A stretch of DNA of 64,000 nucleotides from Adineta vaga (Eukaryota > Rotifera). The notes below the pieces were generated by a model that searched no databases, was not told where the DNA came from, and saw only the letters and a list, made by a program, of their open reading frames with translations. The stretch's first letter is position 1, and each line of letters starts with the position of its first letter. This document shows positions 22,104 to 34,678 of the stretch, one piece after another. The stretch covers positions 19,530,001-19,594,000 of the forward strand of contig CP075492.1 in the NCBI GenBank assembly GCA_021613535.1. Reading direction: 5' to 3'. The position numbers and the translations under genes were made by a program.

Positions 22104-23400
22104 ATGTTCAAACATAGTCTTTCGAACTGCTTATTTCTGTTGCTTCTATGTCGAAAATCATATTCAACAAATATGTACAATACAGATTTCATCGAAGGTG
22201 ATGATCGATACTGTTTGTATTCATATACGGTTGATAGTGAATCAAAAAATCTTCGAATCACTCATCATCATCTAATTAAATATTGTATACGTATTGATTT
22301 AATCGCATATATTAAAGGTGAAGCGAGCAAAGATCAAAAATCGATTAGTTTCAGTGATCTGAAGGACAAGAATGTGAGTGTCAATGAATTATTTAAATTT
22401 TCCACTTCTATTGATACTTTGGAACGTTATCAAATGTATTTAATGAATATTACGACACGAGACAATGCTGATCACATACAACGTTTCTACAATTGCACAA
22501 GACCACTTTTCGGACATCTCTGTCTATTCAAATTTGATATTGAGTCTAGCTCGTTTGCTCACAATATATGGTATGCAATACAGCCACCTTTCGATCCTGG
22601 CAGTTCACATACATCTGATCCAGGTAAGCATATATTGTACGAAAAGATTAGTAGTGTCATTGAATATGTCAGCTCATTAGATTTGATCTAATTTCCTAAT
22701 AATCTTGGCATATTGTTTGCTTCAAACAGTTCTTTAAAGAGTTACATCATAAGCGGGTGAGCGATGAGAAATCTGTGAACAAGTTGATATACAACTCAAT
22801 CACATTTCAACACGAATTCGACCATTTGCCATTACCACCAGACATAATTTTATTATAATGGCATTCGCGTGTGACTGAAGATAAAACTCATTCATATCAG
22901 TAACCCAAACAGCGTACTTTTTCTGTCGCACAAATCTATATATCGTGTTGCGCAGTTCACAAGCTATAATTCTTCCTTGAGGTTTAAGATGAGCACTAGT
23001 ATTTTTACTCATTCACATCATATATACATGAGCAACGATAGCAAGCAGAAAAGACAGATGTTTTCTTTTTAAAAAAACATCTATAAAATAACATAATAAA
23101 CTGCACTCTAACATAAAATAGTATGCCGTATTAGCTTTCGATTATATCTAAAAGACTCTTACCCACTAAACATTAGTAGGCTGGATGGATTCAATAGAAA
23201 ACTAGGATCTATACTAGCTCAGTTAGTTATAGTTATCCAGTTTTGATACTAGAAATCGATAATTGAGTTTGATGATGTTTTCATATATAACTTTTGTTTA
23301 TTTTCGAAGATAACAAGAAACACGTCTGATGTTGACATAAGTTCAAAGACGACTGGGAAAGAGAATAAACGACTAGTGCGAAAAGATCAAACGGTGAAAG

Positions 23401-23436
<36 letters not shown>

Positions 23437-25484
23437 AAGAAAAATATATTATCAGAGATATGCGGAGTAGCAAATTTTCATGTTCCGAGAGATCCGACTC
23501 GTTCCCATAAAACCCGAAAGAAGTTCTTATTGATGATCTAATTTGCTTTTTATAATATTTTCTGAACAATTAATCAGTTTTCGAAAAGAAATATTAGACG
23601 AGTTTTATAATTTACTACAATAGAATCTCTAATCGTGAACACCTTGCTAGAGTGAATGGTTTCAAAAGGTCTAGAGTACTAGTTTTCGCCAGAAATGAAC
23701 CTCCCTATAGTTGACTTAGTCATTGAATAATATGTGATAACGGTTTTTAACAATTTAATGGTGTTCGTACAAGAAATATCACTATATTGTAATGAGTATT
23801 CATTTTTTAAGAGCGGAATTAAATGTGAGGAGAAATAATGATACGCAGTGACGTGCTGTCTTATTCACTAGAAATGTTTAGGTGCGCCAAGAATGCATTT
23901 ACTGCTGGAGCATGTATAACAGAAATGCCTTATAAATATCTGGTCTCTCTACTGCAGACATTTCTGAAAAGTCACGATGCTTTTCATTATAGAAAGGTTT
24001 CACTGTAGATGGATTAATTTTGATTCTTCTGTCACATATAATGGATAATCTTGACAAGTTATAAGAAACTAGCGGGGGTACCCGGTGGGAAATAAGAAAT
24101 ATCTGTGTCGAACATCTCACGTGTTGAAAAGCTGTAGCAAATAGAAAAATCAATATACTTCAAGTTTCTACGCTTTTGGTCAGTGACGGATCTAGGTTTT
24201 TTGAAAGTGTCTTATTTCGGTTTTAAAGCATGGGTCCCATATGAAGCTTATGTAGAGTGTTATTGGGGTTAAAAGGTATGTTTTTGAAAAAAAAAATTTT
24301 GATTGAAGTTTGCGTAAAAAATTTCGCTTTTGAAATCGCCCCCTCCCTAATTTTTTTGGTTTTCGTTGTAATCGTGATTTAAGTATTTTATCGTAATCTA
24401 TATCGAATTTCATCAAAAAATATGCATCCGTTCAAGAGTTATAAAACTTTCAATTTTTTTTTAATATCCTAAAAAACAGAACCAAAATACAAAATGCTAT
24501 AACTCTTGAACGGATGCATATTTTTTGATGAAATTCGATATAGATTACGGTAAAATACTCAAACCGCGATTACAACGAAAACCAAAAAAATTAGGGGGGG
24601 GACGATTTCAACATCGAAATTTTTTACGCAAACTTCAATCAAAATTTTTTTTTTCAAAAGCATACCTTTTAACCCCAATAACACTCTACATAAGTTTCAT
24701 GTGGGACCCATGCTTTAAAACCGAAATAAAACGCTTTCAAAAAACCTAGATCCGCCACTGCTTTTGGTCCTAATCTTTCCCGCCGTGCATCACACAAACG
24801 ACAATTTCAGTTATAGCTCTTTATGCAAAAGAGTTACCGAACCTGATTTCTGCCTCAGAAATTATTAGAATTTTCTCTTTCTCTGATATTCATTCTCCAC
24901 TCCAGCTACTCATTCATCGACCTTTTCTCACTCTCACGTCATTTCATACCTTATATCTTTCGTATTCACCCACCCGCAACATTTATCTTAATATTTTGAA
25001 ATCCTGTGACGCTATTGGTAATTTTCGTAGGTTACCTGTAGCATGCACAGAACTTTCATAGATGTAGAGAACTCGTGGATTGTTGTCTATGAGCGCTCAG
25101 ACGGCCTTTGGCCACCTTCGCTACTAACCCGCTGCAATTTTTGAAATTCTGCAATCCTATTGGTCAGTTTCATCACTTGCCTGTAGCAAGGGCAGGATTT
25201 AGTTTTTTTCGGAACAAAGTAGACGTCGACCTTCCCCTAACCCTGGGGAAGCATCGTGGAAAGTTTGGTGACGTTAGCTATTACAGGGACTGAATGCATA
25301 GCGAACAAACAGACAAACTTTCTTCTTTATATATATAAATGTCCTTCACTCATCTCCAAAAAACTTTTGTGACCTGCTTGTCTGAAGCCGGTGTCTGTTT
25401 GTTTGCGATCTTACCCACCAGAACCGCGAAATATCTCTCGAAGTCCGATCCCGACCCGCGGGTGAAATTCCATGGACCATATAT

Positions 25485-25515
<31 letters not shown>

Positions 25516-28500
25516 GAAAAAAGAACAAGTTATTGATAACAATGTATTAACTGTTACCGCTAACATGCACATAGTAACAGATTAATACTTCAAAGACGCG
25601 AAAAGAGACACTAACTATTTCCAGTTTCTAATATTTATGTATTCCTACGGTTGAATAAAAAATTGTTATACATTTGGCTAAGTTTAGAATCTGTCTTTCT
25701 TTTATGAATAATCAAATAGATTTAAACGTAAAGCTATTTACATTTTGGAGACACATCACTTCCAGTCATAATTGATATCGGTAGGATTGAAATTCATTTG
25801 CCTGCAACTGATGCATTCCTATCTCATTTATGAACAATAATTTTAGGAAATTTCTCATATAGTTCTCTAGTAAACGTGAGTATTCCAAATAAATTTTTAA
25901 GCTATCCTGCCAGTGATTGATTCTAGTGTATATGAAGCAAAAGAAATTATGAATCGCCGCTGACAGTATGTGTTCTACGAAATCACGGGCAAAAGTATTT
26001 CTATCTAAACATGCATTACAAGAGGTTAATCCGTTAGAAAAACATGATGTATTTGTAAATAGAAATCTGAATCCATTCCAGACGATAGATATAGAATCGA
26101 AAATAAACACTCATGGTCATCTATTCTCATACTAAAAGATCTTTTTCCATGAGTTAATAGATTGATACAATTAATAATTTAAATAGTAGTCTGAAGATTT
26201 TTTTTGTGACTTTTACGTAAAAGAATTTCTTGCTACAATATTAAAATTCAGTTTTTTTAAAACTTTTTTACTTAAAAATCACGAAAATTAACAGACCTGA
26301 TAAAAGACTCGGAATCTTCTATTATGAAGTGAAGATTTGATGCCAATGATACTATAATGAAAATTCAAACACCATATGAAAACATGAACTGTTGAGTGTC
26401 GAAAATTATAGCACAATAATGTTATATTATATCTGTGAACGTCTGTCATATTTCATAAATATTTTTTCTGAACGAGAAAATATTTTAAGCTAATCTAATT
26501 GAAATCGAGAAATAAATAGTGTAAACTTTTTGTATTAATTTGGTCCTCAATTTCTCTATCTGATTTATGAGAAACTTTTAGAAACACTAGCTATGAATAG
26601 AGCACGTTTGGAATTACCTGAATCGTGTTATGATGGTTTACAATGTGATTATAAATATCCATCGCCTATCTGTCTGGATTGGCGTGAAATATGTGATGGG
26701 AAAATCGATTGTCTGAATGATGGAGTCGATGAAGAGAATTGTTTCGAACTCGAACAAAATCAATGTAAGAATAATGAATATCGTTGTCATAATGGTGCTC
26801 AGTGTATTCCTAATTTCTTCTGGCGTGATGATCCTGTATATCCAGATTGTCTTGATCGATCAGATGAAATGACTGAAATACCTGACGAATGTTACACAGA
26901 TCCGTCAATACGTTGTGAAGAACACGCTTGTCGTCCTGGTACACTTGGTATTGCTTGTGGTGATGGAGATTGTCGAGAAACTGGTTGTCAGAATGGTCGA
27001 TGGAAACGATTTCAACGAGCTCTTTATTCAAAACCAAAATCAATTCGTATTAAGGAAACATGTTGGGATGCAATGAATGATCTTATACGAGACAAAAAAT
27101 ACAAAGAGATGCCATATGCGATGCATTATGCTCAAAGAGATTGTCCGGCTGTTATAGATTTTCCAGCGTATCCGGTCGCACTCGGACATATTCATTTCGT
27201 TTATACGAAAAAACAGTTTCTTATTGACTCAGTTAATGAATTTGCAATACCTAACTATATATGCTATAAAGACGAACTTTGTCCAAATATTTCTACTATT
27301 CATTCGTTATTCTCCTCTGTAAATCATACACCAATTCATACAAACAGATCATTGAAATGTCATGCTACAACTTTTCTACCATTTCATCAAATGTCAAGAA
27401 TAACTCATTGGGATGATTTACTATTGGCTATTGAAGAATTTTTTAGTTCATCATGTCTTAGTTACGATCAAATGCGTTATCCGGATAAGATCAAATGTTC
27501 ATCACATTCTCAATTATATCAATGTAAACATTCGAGCAAATGTATATCAAAATATCGTTTACATGATGGACTTCGTGATTGTCCATTAGGTGACGACGAA
27601 GATTATCCTGAAAGTTGTTCATTACCTCATCAACAATATCGATTCAAATGTCAACAATCTAATCAATTGTCTGTATGTGCGTCGTCTATTTTGTTAGATC
27701 ATAAACAATATCAATGTACTACGCGACTACTTAACGAACAACTAGACTTATCTAATGGAAAATTTCATGAAAATTCACTGATTTCTTTTCAAACATTATG
27801 TGATGGATTTCAAGAACGTTTACCATTGATTATTAATAATGAGAATGAAACGGATGAAACAAATTGTTATGATCATATATGGCCATGTAAAAATCTATAT
27901 ACTCAATGTGATGGCTATTGGAATTGTCAAAATGGTGCAGATGAACTTGGTTGTCCTTCTCAGTTTGATAATTCAATTAATAATATAATTTGTGATCCTA
28001 TGGAACATATTTGTGTATCAATAAAAACTTTAAAACTGATGTGTTTAAACTTATCGAAAGTTGATGATGGTAAAATTGATTGTTTAGGTGGTTACGACGA
28101 ACGAAAACCATGTAGAATTTATAATGAAAAAAATTCTTTAAACAGACGATTCTTATGTAGGGACGACACGATTCCAAATAACAAAAGTATATTTGATTCT
28201 GAATGGCTTTCCTGTATTTTTATAGATGAGTTGTGTGATGGTAGTGAGGACTGTGGAATATCTTCTGAAGATGAACAGATTTGTTCTTCCTCATCCAAAG
28301 AAGTCAACTATTGTGCATTATCAAACAATCGATATAAATCACGTATACATGAAATATTATGTAGTTTAGACGAAACTAATAAACCCACTATCGTACATTT
28401 TGCATTTAAACGATCCATGAACGCGCTTACGAATTCTACTGTTGAAACAGTATCCAATTCTATTATTCAATCATTTCAAAATATTCGTTCGTTGATTGAC

Positions 28501-31500
28501 TCTCATCTTTATATGTATCATCGACGTTGTAATCGTGGTGTTCCAATTCAAATGCGTCAAGGAAAGTCTAATACATTCAAGACGTATTGTCTATGTCCAC
28601 CAAGTTATTATGGTCTTAATTGTGAATTACAAAGTCAACGTATATCAATTACTCTTCAATTTCGTGTATCAGGTGAATGGCGTACTGTTTTTAAATTTGT
28701 GATTACTTTAATTGATAGTGATTATCGAGTTCATTCTTCAGAACAACTTACATATGTTTCCTTTAGTCATTGTAATTCAAAATTTAGTTTTTATCTACTT
28801 TATAAAACCCGAATGAAGAATGAGAGAAGAAATTATTTCATACGTATTGATACATTTCTTGCAAATACATCCGAACATCGAGCAAGTTGGATATATCCAA
28901 TAAAATTTCTCTTCTTACCAGTTCATCGTTTAGCATTTCAATTGAATATTCCATTAAAATCATCTACAGAATTATGTTCTTTATTTTGTAATAATCATGG
29001 TATATGTATCAAAGATCAAAATAGTCAACAGGAAATGTGTTTTTGTCATTCAGGCTGGACAGGTTTACATTGTGAGAAAAAATATCAATGTGAATGTTCA
29101 TCAGATGCATTATGTGTAGGATCATCTTTAACATGTTTATGTCCATTAAATCGATTTGGTCGTCGATGTTATTTGGAACAAAATATTTGTGAAAGTTTCC
29201 CACCAGTATGTTTCCATGGAGGTTTATGTGTACCAACTGATATCAGAATGCAAACATTTGGAAAATCTTATATGTGTACTTGTTTAAATGATTATTCAGG
29301 TGATCAATGTCAGTATAGAAATACTCGTATTAATATTAAATTTAGTCCAAAAATCATTGATTATTCAAGTGCATTATTTCTTCACCTAATATCTGCCAAT
29401 GGAAAACAAACGCATACACGTACAACTATGTTAGCCAAAGTCAATTTTGACCAAACAGATGTTCGATTTTATACATCTTTTGAATTTCATATAATATTTG
29501 CACAAAGTAAAACAAATTATTATTTGATTGATATTTTACCAGAATATATTCCTGAGAGAAATATTTCTAAAGAAATTCTATTTTCTCAACGATGTTTATC
29601 TATTTTTGAATTATTTAATTTAACAATAATCCAATATCATCCACTTCGTCGTGCAAAATATTATCATCAAGCATGTCAACAATACAAATCTTTATCATGT
29701 TTTTACGATCTTGACACCTTTCTATGCTTGTGTACGAATGATCGTCATGCAAATTGTTTCAATTTTGATTTTCATATCGAAAATGATTGTCGAGGGAACA
29801 ATTATTGTTTGAATAAAGGTAAATGTTTTCAAGATTTACCTCAATGTCCAACAATTAGTGTTTGTTCATGTGCCGACTGTCATTATGGTAGTCGATGTCA
29901 ATTTTCAACAAAAACTTATGGCATATCTTTAGATGCGATATTGGGTTATCATATTCGACCTAATTTATCATTTTTTAAGCAGTCAAAACCTGTTAAGACA
30001 AGTATGGCACTTGTAATAACAATATCTACTTTAGGCATGATAAGTTCAATATTATCCATATTAACTTTTCGAAAAGAAAATGCACGTAAATTAGGGTCAG
30101 GTGTTTATCTTTTTGTATCGTCAATTCTTTGTTCATTGATTATGTGTACATTATTGTTTAAATTTCTTTTACTTTATTTAATTCAAAGTGAAGTGCTTAT
30201 TCAACCTTGGATTTTAAAAAGTAATTGTATATTAATGGATTTTTTACTTCAAATTTTTCTTCATATGGTTGATTGGCTTAATGCTTGTGTTTCTATTGAA
30301 CGGGTTGTTCTCGTCAATCTCGGACTTCAATTTAATAAAATAAAAAGTATAAAGGTAAAATGAAGAACAACTTTTCGTAGTCGTAAACAATTATCTAGTC
30401 TATTTTTTTCAATACTCAATTATCTTTCTTTTATTTTTTTATGGCTAAAATATTCTATAAAACGATAGTTTTTTCTGTATTATAATTTGACAAATGCACA
30501 TGTGTTTTTCTATTTTTTTCTTCATTATTCTTTGACATATCAAAAGAAATGTATTGGATAGAAAGAATCGCGAACAGAACAGAGATATCATTTTCATCAG
30601 GAAGAAAAAATATGTCTATAAAATCGGATGCATAGCTTATTTTGTTTTTCTTTTGAATCTATCTTGGATCTCATATAAGAATTTTATATATCAATAAAAG
30701 ACTTGAGATTAGCGAATAGAAATGAAGAAGAAACAATAGATATAAACGTAATAACATAGAAAACATTGTCAAGTGAATTATCTGGACCTACAACGAAAAC
30801 GAACTCAAAATATTTAAGAAAAGATTATCTCATCATATCGTAAAAGAAACACCTGAATTATCTACGGATAATTTCTTGAGATGTATACTTTGTCTATACT
30901 TTAATTAAGAGAAATAATTAATAATGTAACTGCAAAACATAAAATTTCTTACTTGATTACATTTAGATAGCAAAATGGATTATTCCATTTATTATTATTA
31001 TAAATATAGGAACGGAAGTTCATGATCCTATACATCGTCGTTTAATTCATGATGAAGATGAACATCGAACGTGGTGCATAGCAGACTATGAAATTCATCC
31101 CGTTTTGGAATATTATAATTCATGTATGATTATTCTTCATTTTATTCTGCCATTTTCTATAAATTCTATCTCATTATTATTGATAATAATCCTAAAAGCT
31201 CGGAATCATGCTGTGTTACGCAAGAAAAAAGTGTTAGAACAAATGAAAAAACAATTACAGAAATATCGCTATATAATTCTCTCTTTATGTATTCTTGTTA
31301 TTCTTGCTATGCCTCGTCTGATTATCGCGCTACGGGGTGGATGCATGAAAATAGATTATAATCCATGGCTTTCTTTGTCTGGATATTTCGTATCATTTAT
31401 TCCATCAGCACTTTTTTTCTTTACTTTCGTGCTGTCATCACCCCTTTACAGAAAAGAGCTTATACAACTTATCAAAACGTTCGCGATACAGTTTTACTCT

Positions 31501-31527
31501 TCCATCAAGAAATTTTTTGGAATATGA
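22104..31527 (+). CDS. LDLa/EGF-like 7TM receptor, three exons (1,614 aa)
   Basis: Exon 1 (22104-22623) encodes a signal peptide (MFKHSLSNCLFLLLLC) and an N-terminal module with STSIDTLERYQMYL, shared with the receptor at 45735-50465. Donor CCAG|GTAAGC joins in phase to exon 2 (26591-30354) after CACTAG. Exon 3 is 30967-31527 after a 612-nt intron, phase 0. The ectodomain has LDL-receptor class A repeats (first at about residues 186-223, 231-266) and four EGF-like modules (about 968-1080 and 1240-1276). A 7TM domain spans about 1310-1590 with WLNACVSIERVVLV at the end of TM3. The first intron is 3,967 nt and filled with repeats. Likely a plasma-membrane receptor; ligand unknown. The start at 21954 was rejected because the 22104 ATG gives the signal peptide. 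Confidence 0.8.
23404..23434. repeat. (GA)n microsatellite
   Basis: About 14 GA units in the large first intron of the receptor gene. Confidence 0.9.
24069..25345 (+). repeat. Family 1 dispersed repeat, split by a hAT-type MITE
   Basis: The head ctagcgggggtacccggtgg (24070-24089) resembles ctagcggagatacccgctgc at 41202. The body includes cccgccgtgcat (compare cccgtcgtgcat near 41299), and 25200-25345 matches 12658-12803, ending in acaaactttcttctttatat. The 24181-24768 insertion interrupts it. I cannot name the class; the (TA)n 3' tail suggests a retroposon. The outer limits are approximate. Confidence 0.5.
24181..24760. mobile_element. hAT-type foldback MITE (580 bp) with perfect 8-bp target duplication
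   Basis: TIRs begin CAGTGACGGATCTAGG and end as the inverse of CAGTGGCGGATCTAGG. The element is flanked by cttttggt on both sides (24173-24180 and 24761-24768). An 8-bp duplication and CAGTGGCGG termini point to hAT-type mobilisation. The arms of about 250 bp are inverted copies around a short centre, so the two 74-codon frames (24192-24416 minus, 24525-24749 plus) are mirror artefacts. The few arm mismatches suggest moderate age. Confidence 0.85.
25488..25516. repeat. (TA)n microsatellite
   Basis: A short run of TA units in the first intron of the receptor gene, close to the tail of the family 1 repeat. Confidence 0.85.
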
Positions 31528-32289
31528 CCTATATGTGACGTTGGTTATGGCAAGATCAAATTTAATCATCCAATCTCTTCTTATTTTTCTCAATACAATT
31601 CAACATTTAGTTATCAATTATTTGATTATTCATTCTAAATTCTATCCGCTTTTTTCTCGTTCGTATTATTTATCTCGCTGCCACCAATCCTATCCTGACT
31701 GATGTTACCGTTATTACCCAGGATATACTGAAAGTTCGTATCTCGATATTTAAACACCTTTATTGCAAGAGGCGACCTTTCCAAAATAATAATACCATAA
31801 TATATGATATTGTAAAGCTTTTCGAGACGCATATAATGTTATATGGCAAATTCTGTTATCGTCGAGCTCTGAACAATTTTGAACCATTTGACTAACACAC
31901 TCATACCCATCCACATTCATGTTTATGTACAAACAAGATAAAGTTAATAGTTACCGTGGTTTTTCTTATTCATTGAAAACATTTCTAAGATACTGTTTGT
32001 CGCATGTGATTTTACAGAATTCGGACGAATTGCGACCTCACAAGCGTAACATTTTTGTTATCTTGGAAGTGTAGATGGGTATGAATATAGAGTCGTCTAT
32101 TGGTAAATTAACTGTATGTTTTTTGAAAGCTCTATGATAAGGGAATCGACTATATACCATTCGATGCATCTTGAAAAGCTGTAGAACGTTGTATATTGAC
32201 TTTTTTATTTTGGACTAGGTCATCTCATTCGAGAAGATCCTTTCAACGTCAGGATACGAACTTTTAGTACACCTTAAGTAGTATTATAA
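31528..32289. other. Spacer between the receptor gene and a receptor fragment
   Basis: No supported gene. Frames of about 60 codons on both strands are not supported by domains or splicing. Confidence 0.35.
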
Positions 32290-32519
32290 CAACAGTTTGT
32301 TCTCGTTCATCTCTTCATACGAATGGAACATATAAACAAGTTTTAATTAAACAATTTCAAGGACATAAACATCTTCTTATCACTTCAGCTTTATTGATTC
32401 TTCTAACGTTACCACGTTTAATTATTACATTCGCAACTGGTTGCATGAACCATCAAAATTATATAAAAAAGAATTTCGTACTATTTCTCGGTCAATATCG
32501 ACAAACTATACGTAGATGA
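32290..32519 (+). pseudogene. TM5-TM6 end fragment of an LDLa/EGF 7TM receptor
   Basis: The frame SLHTNGTYKQVLIKQFQGHK continues LLITSALLILLTLPRLIITF and GCMNHQN. This equals the intracellular loop 3 and TM6 of the receptors at 31.2 kb (ILVILAMPRLIIALRGGCM) and 46 kb. The TM7 segment is missing, and the frame resumes as YIKKNF near the C-terminus and stops at 32519. An internal deletion and the absence of everything upstream make it a pseudogene fragment, probably left by a tandem duplication of the preceding receptor. Confidence 0.7.
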
Positions 32520-33167
32520 TTTAGTTTGATCTAAGCATCAAAGAACGCTCATTCTTTGGATTCGTTGACCCTTTCCTGAAAGAATAGCATAAGAGTGCTC
32601 AGTAAATTCCTCAAGCTGCACCTGGACCTGACCGGACCCGGGTTCAAGCAAATTTTATACATAAAAACTTTTTAAAAGTGTTTTTCATCTTTTCACTATT
32701 TCAAAGTGTCATTAATCCATTTGTTGAGAGAGAAAAGCAAAAACAAGTACTGTTTGTAAATATTCTTGGATCTAATCGCTTGATACTTCTAAAAAATGTA
32801 TTACCTATATTTAGTTTTCTTCCTATTTTCCTTTCGATCAAATGGGTGTAATATGAAAGCTCCGCTCATCACAGTAGATCAATTCATTACTGAAGACTTG
32901 GAAAATTTGCATGGGGCATCGTTTTCAGTCAAGGGGGGAAAAACGGAATCTTATGGGTCCTAAGATCTAAAAGAATCCAAAAGAATCAAAAGGATTCGTA
33001 AAATCCAAAGATCCAGAATCTGAGTTTTTCCTCGCTTTCTGACATTGTGTTGGATCTTCTCGGATTCTTTCGGATCCTAGGATCCAAATAATTCCGTTTT
33101 TCCCCCTTGATCTCTCGTAAGTGGTAACACAATTCGAAAATATGTTAATATTACCATATTGTAGAAA
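32520..33167. other. Spacer containing one MITE
   Basis: Apart from the element at 32929-33110 there is a GC-richer patch near 32618-32645 (cacctggacctgaccggacc), possibly an old MITE end. No gene. Confidence 0.35.
32929..33110. mobile_element. MITE with TCAAGGGGG termini (182 bp)
   Basis: The ends tcaaggggggaaaaacggaa and its inverse ttccgtttttcccccttga form TIRs of about 38 bp that continue, with mismatches, to gatc. The interior repeats degenerate words gaatccaaa and ggatcc. A second, 55-bp member with the same terminus lies at 36000-36054. There is no coding capacity. A target duplication is not clear. Confidence 0.75.
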
Positions 33168-33214
33168 ATGCCTTATATAAAAGAAAATAGTACTTTTCTT
33201 TTCACATCTAAAGA

Positions 33215-33724
33215 TTGGCTACCTACAAAACAACTCAAAAGTTCTTTTCTCTTTTCTTACACAACCTCGTCGACGAAAGTCAAATTTTATCAAAGACAAA
33301 AAGCAACAAGTCAACCAGAAGTTCATCAGATAAGCAAACCGGCAATGACAGCGAATATAGTAGAGCAACTGAACGCAGTTTAAAAAATAAATATCAAACC
33401 AATTTGTATATTGAGAATACTAGTGGCATAGATGAACAAAATAAAAGTCTCGATCATGATATTGATAGTAATGATGAAGAAAACGAAGAAAATGAAAGAG
33501 ATTTTGATGCCAGAATAGCTTTAGTCAATAGGAATGATATGCTGGTTCCAGCCAAAGATATTCTTATTAACATAAAATCATTGCATAATAACCCAATCTC
33601 AAATTATAGTGAAACATTGTCAATAGCACGTAAATTTGTAGATCTTTTTAGGCTTTTATTTCTGTGTCGATTTTTATTACTAACTATAAATGAGTTGAAA
33701 AATTTCTCTCAGCACTATTTCTGA
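33215..33724 (+). CDS. Unrecognised acidic ORF, possibly a gene fragment
   Basis: A frame of about 169 codons is open to 33724 but lacks an ATG near its start (it begins at a TTG). It includes a Ser/Lys-rich region and an acidic run (DSNDEENEENERDFD), then SLHNNPISNYSETLSIARKF. A partly overlapping frame starts with ATG at 33168. One splice or frameshift could join them. I recognise no family; a transposase or retroelement fragment is possible. Codon use looks coding, but support is weak. Confidence 0.3.
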   Translation: MATYKTTQKFFSLFLHNLVDESQILSKTKSNKSTRSSSDKQTGNDSEYSRATERSLKNKYQTNLYIENTSGIDEQNKSLDHDIDSNDEENEENERDFDARIALVNRNDMLVPAKDILINIKSLHNNPISNYSETLSIARKFVDLFRLLFLCRFLLLTINELKNFSQHYF

Positions 33725-34678
33725 AATATTATTTTCGCTGAAACTTCATGATGAATTGGAAAAAAATTGACCATCAATAGGATCTTTCTGACTCATTGAA
33801 GTATTGAATTGATTTTTAATCGAAAACATCAGTTACAACTTGTTACAACTGAAGATAATCGATCATTCCTATTTCGATTTCCTTGTTCAACTTGTATACA
33901 ATAAAGACAATGATACTTTATCAGTCTGTAGACTGTATGATGTTGTATCTTAGCGCTCTGTTCTTAACTAACAGAAACTATCAAACTTTAATGAAAAAAT
34001 CAATAAGTAGAAGTTTAAAAAATGATTTATGATATTTTTTTTCTCATGTTATATGATGTTGTCTCTAGAGTGTTTTTTTTTCTTATGAAAATATCATATT
34101 TTCATAATGATCGATGGATATAATGATCATTGTGGATCTTTAAGAAAATGATTCAAATTGATTTTCCTGTGTTGTGCTTGATTGAACTATTCATGTTAGT
34201 TGAAAACATGCTGTTGAATCCCCTTTGAACTAATATTTCAATTTCCAAAAAAAATAAATTAAATATTCATAATAATAAAGAAAATGTATGGTGGATACGT
34301 TTGTTTTGAATCTGTCCTCGTTTTTCTGGCACAGATCGGTAATAGTGAAGTTTTGTTTCGAATACGTAAGAAAAGAGAACGTCAAAGTTGGCGATAAATT
34401 TTGGTATTTAGATTTTTCAATCTTTAGACGTTTTAAACATCGAAATTCAACTATACAAATAAAACGGTAAAATAGAAAAATGTTGACGTGAGTGAAATTA
34501 TGAGTGATGATATTTGTGACGCTCACCTTCACCTACACCCTCAGTATTAACCGGTTTATTTCTCTCTTCATTTTGATAAAACAAAAACCGATGTTCTTAT
34601 CTAAAACGTGTGACTAAGCAGAAAAAAACAGCACTTATATATGTGTCGTTATTGTGATTATTATAACATACATTAACA
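33725..34678. other. Spacer upstream of the cathepsin gene
   Basis: A short perfect-looking palindrome (atgaaaatatcatattttcat, near 34085) and a one-arm relic of the GGGTG hairpin (caccttcacctacaccctca, 34532-34551) are present. No gene is supported. Confidence 0.4.

Noticed and set aside
22104-22691. A separate small secreted protein gene ending at 22691
   Set aside because: A strong donor at 22624 and matching phase with 26591, plus homology of this part to the N-terminus of the receptor at 50.4 kb, show it is exon 1 of the large receptor.
24192-24749. Mirror 74-codon frames with near-identical products
   Set aside because: They lie in the inverted arms of the hAT-type MITE; no promoter, start context or domain.
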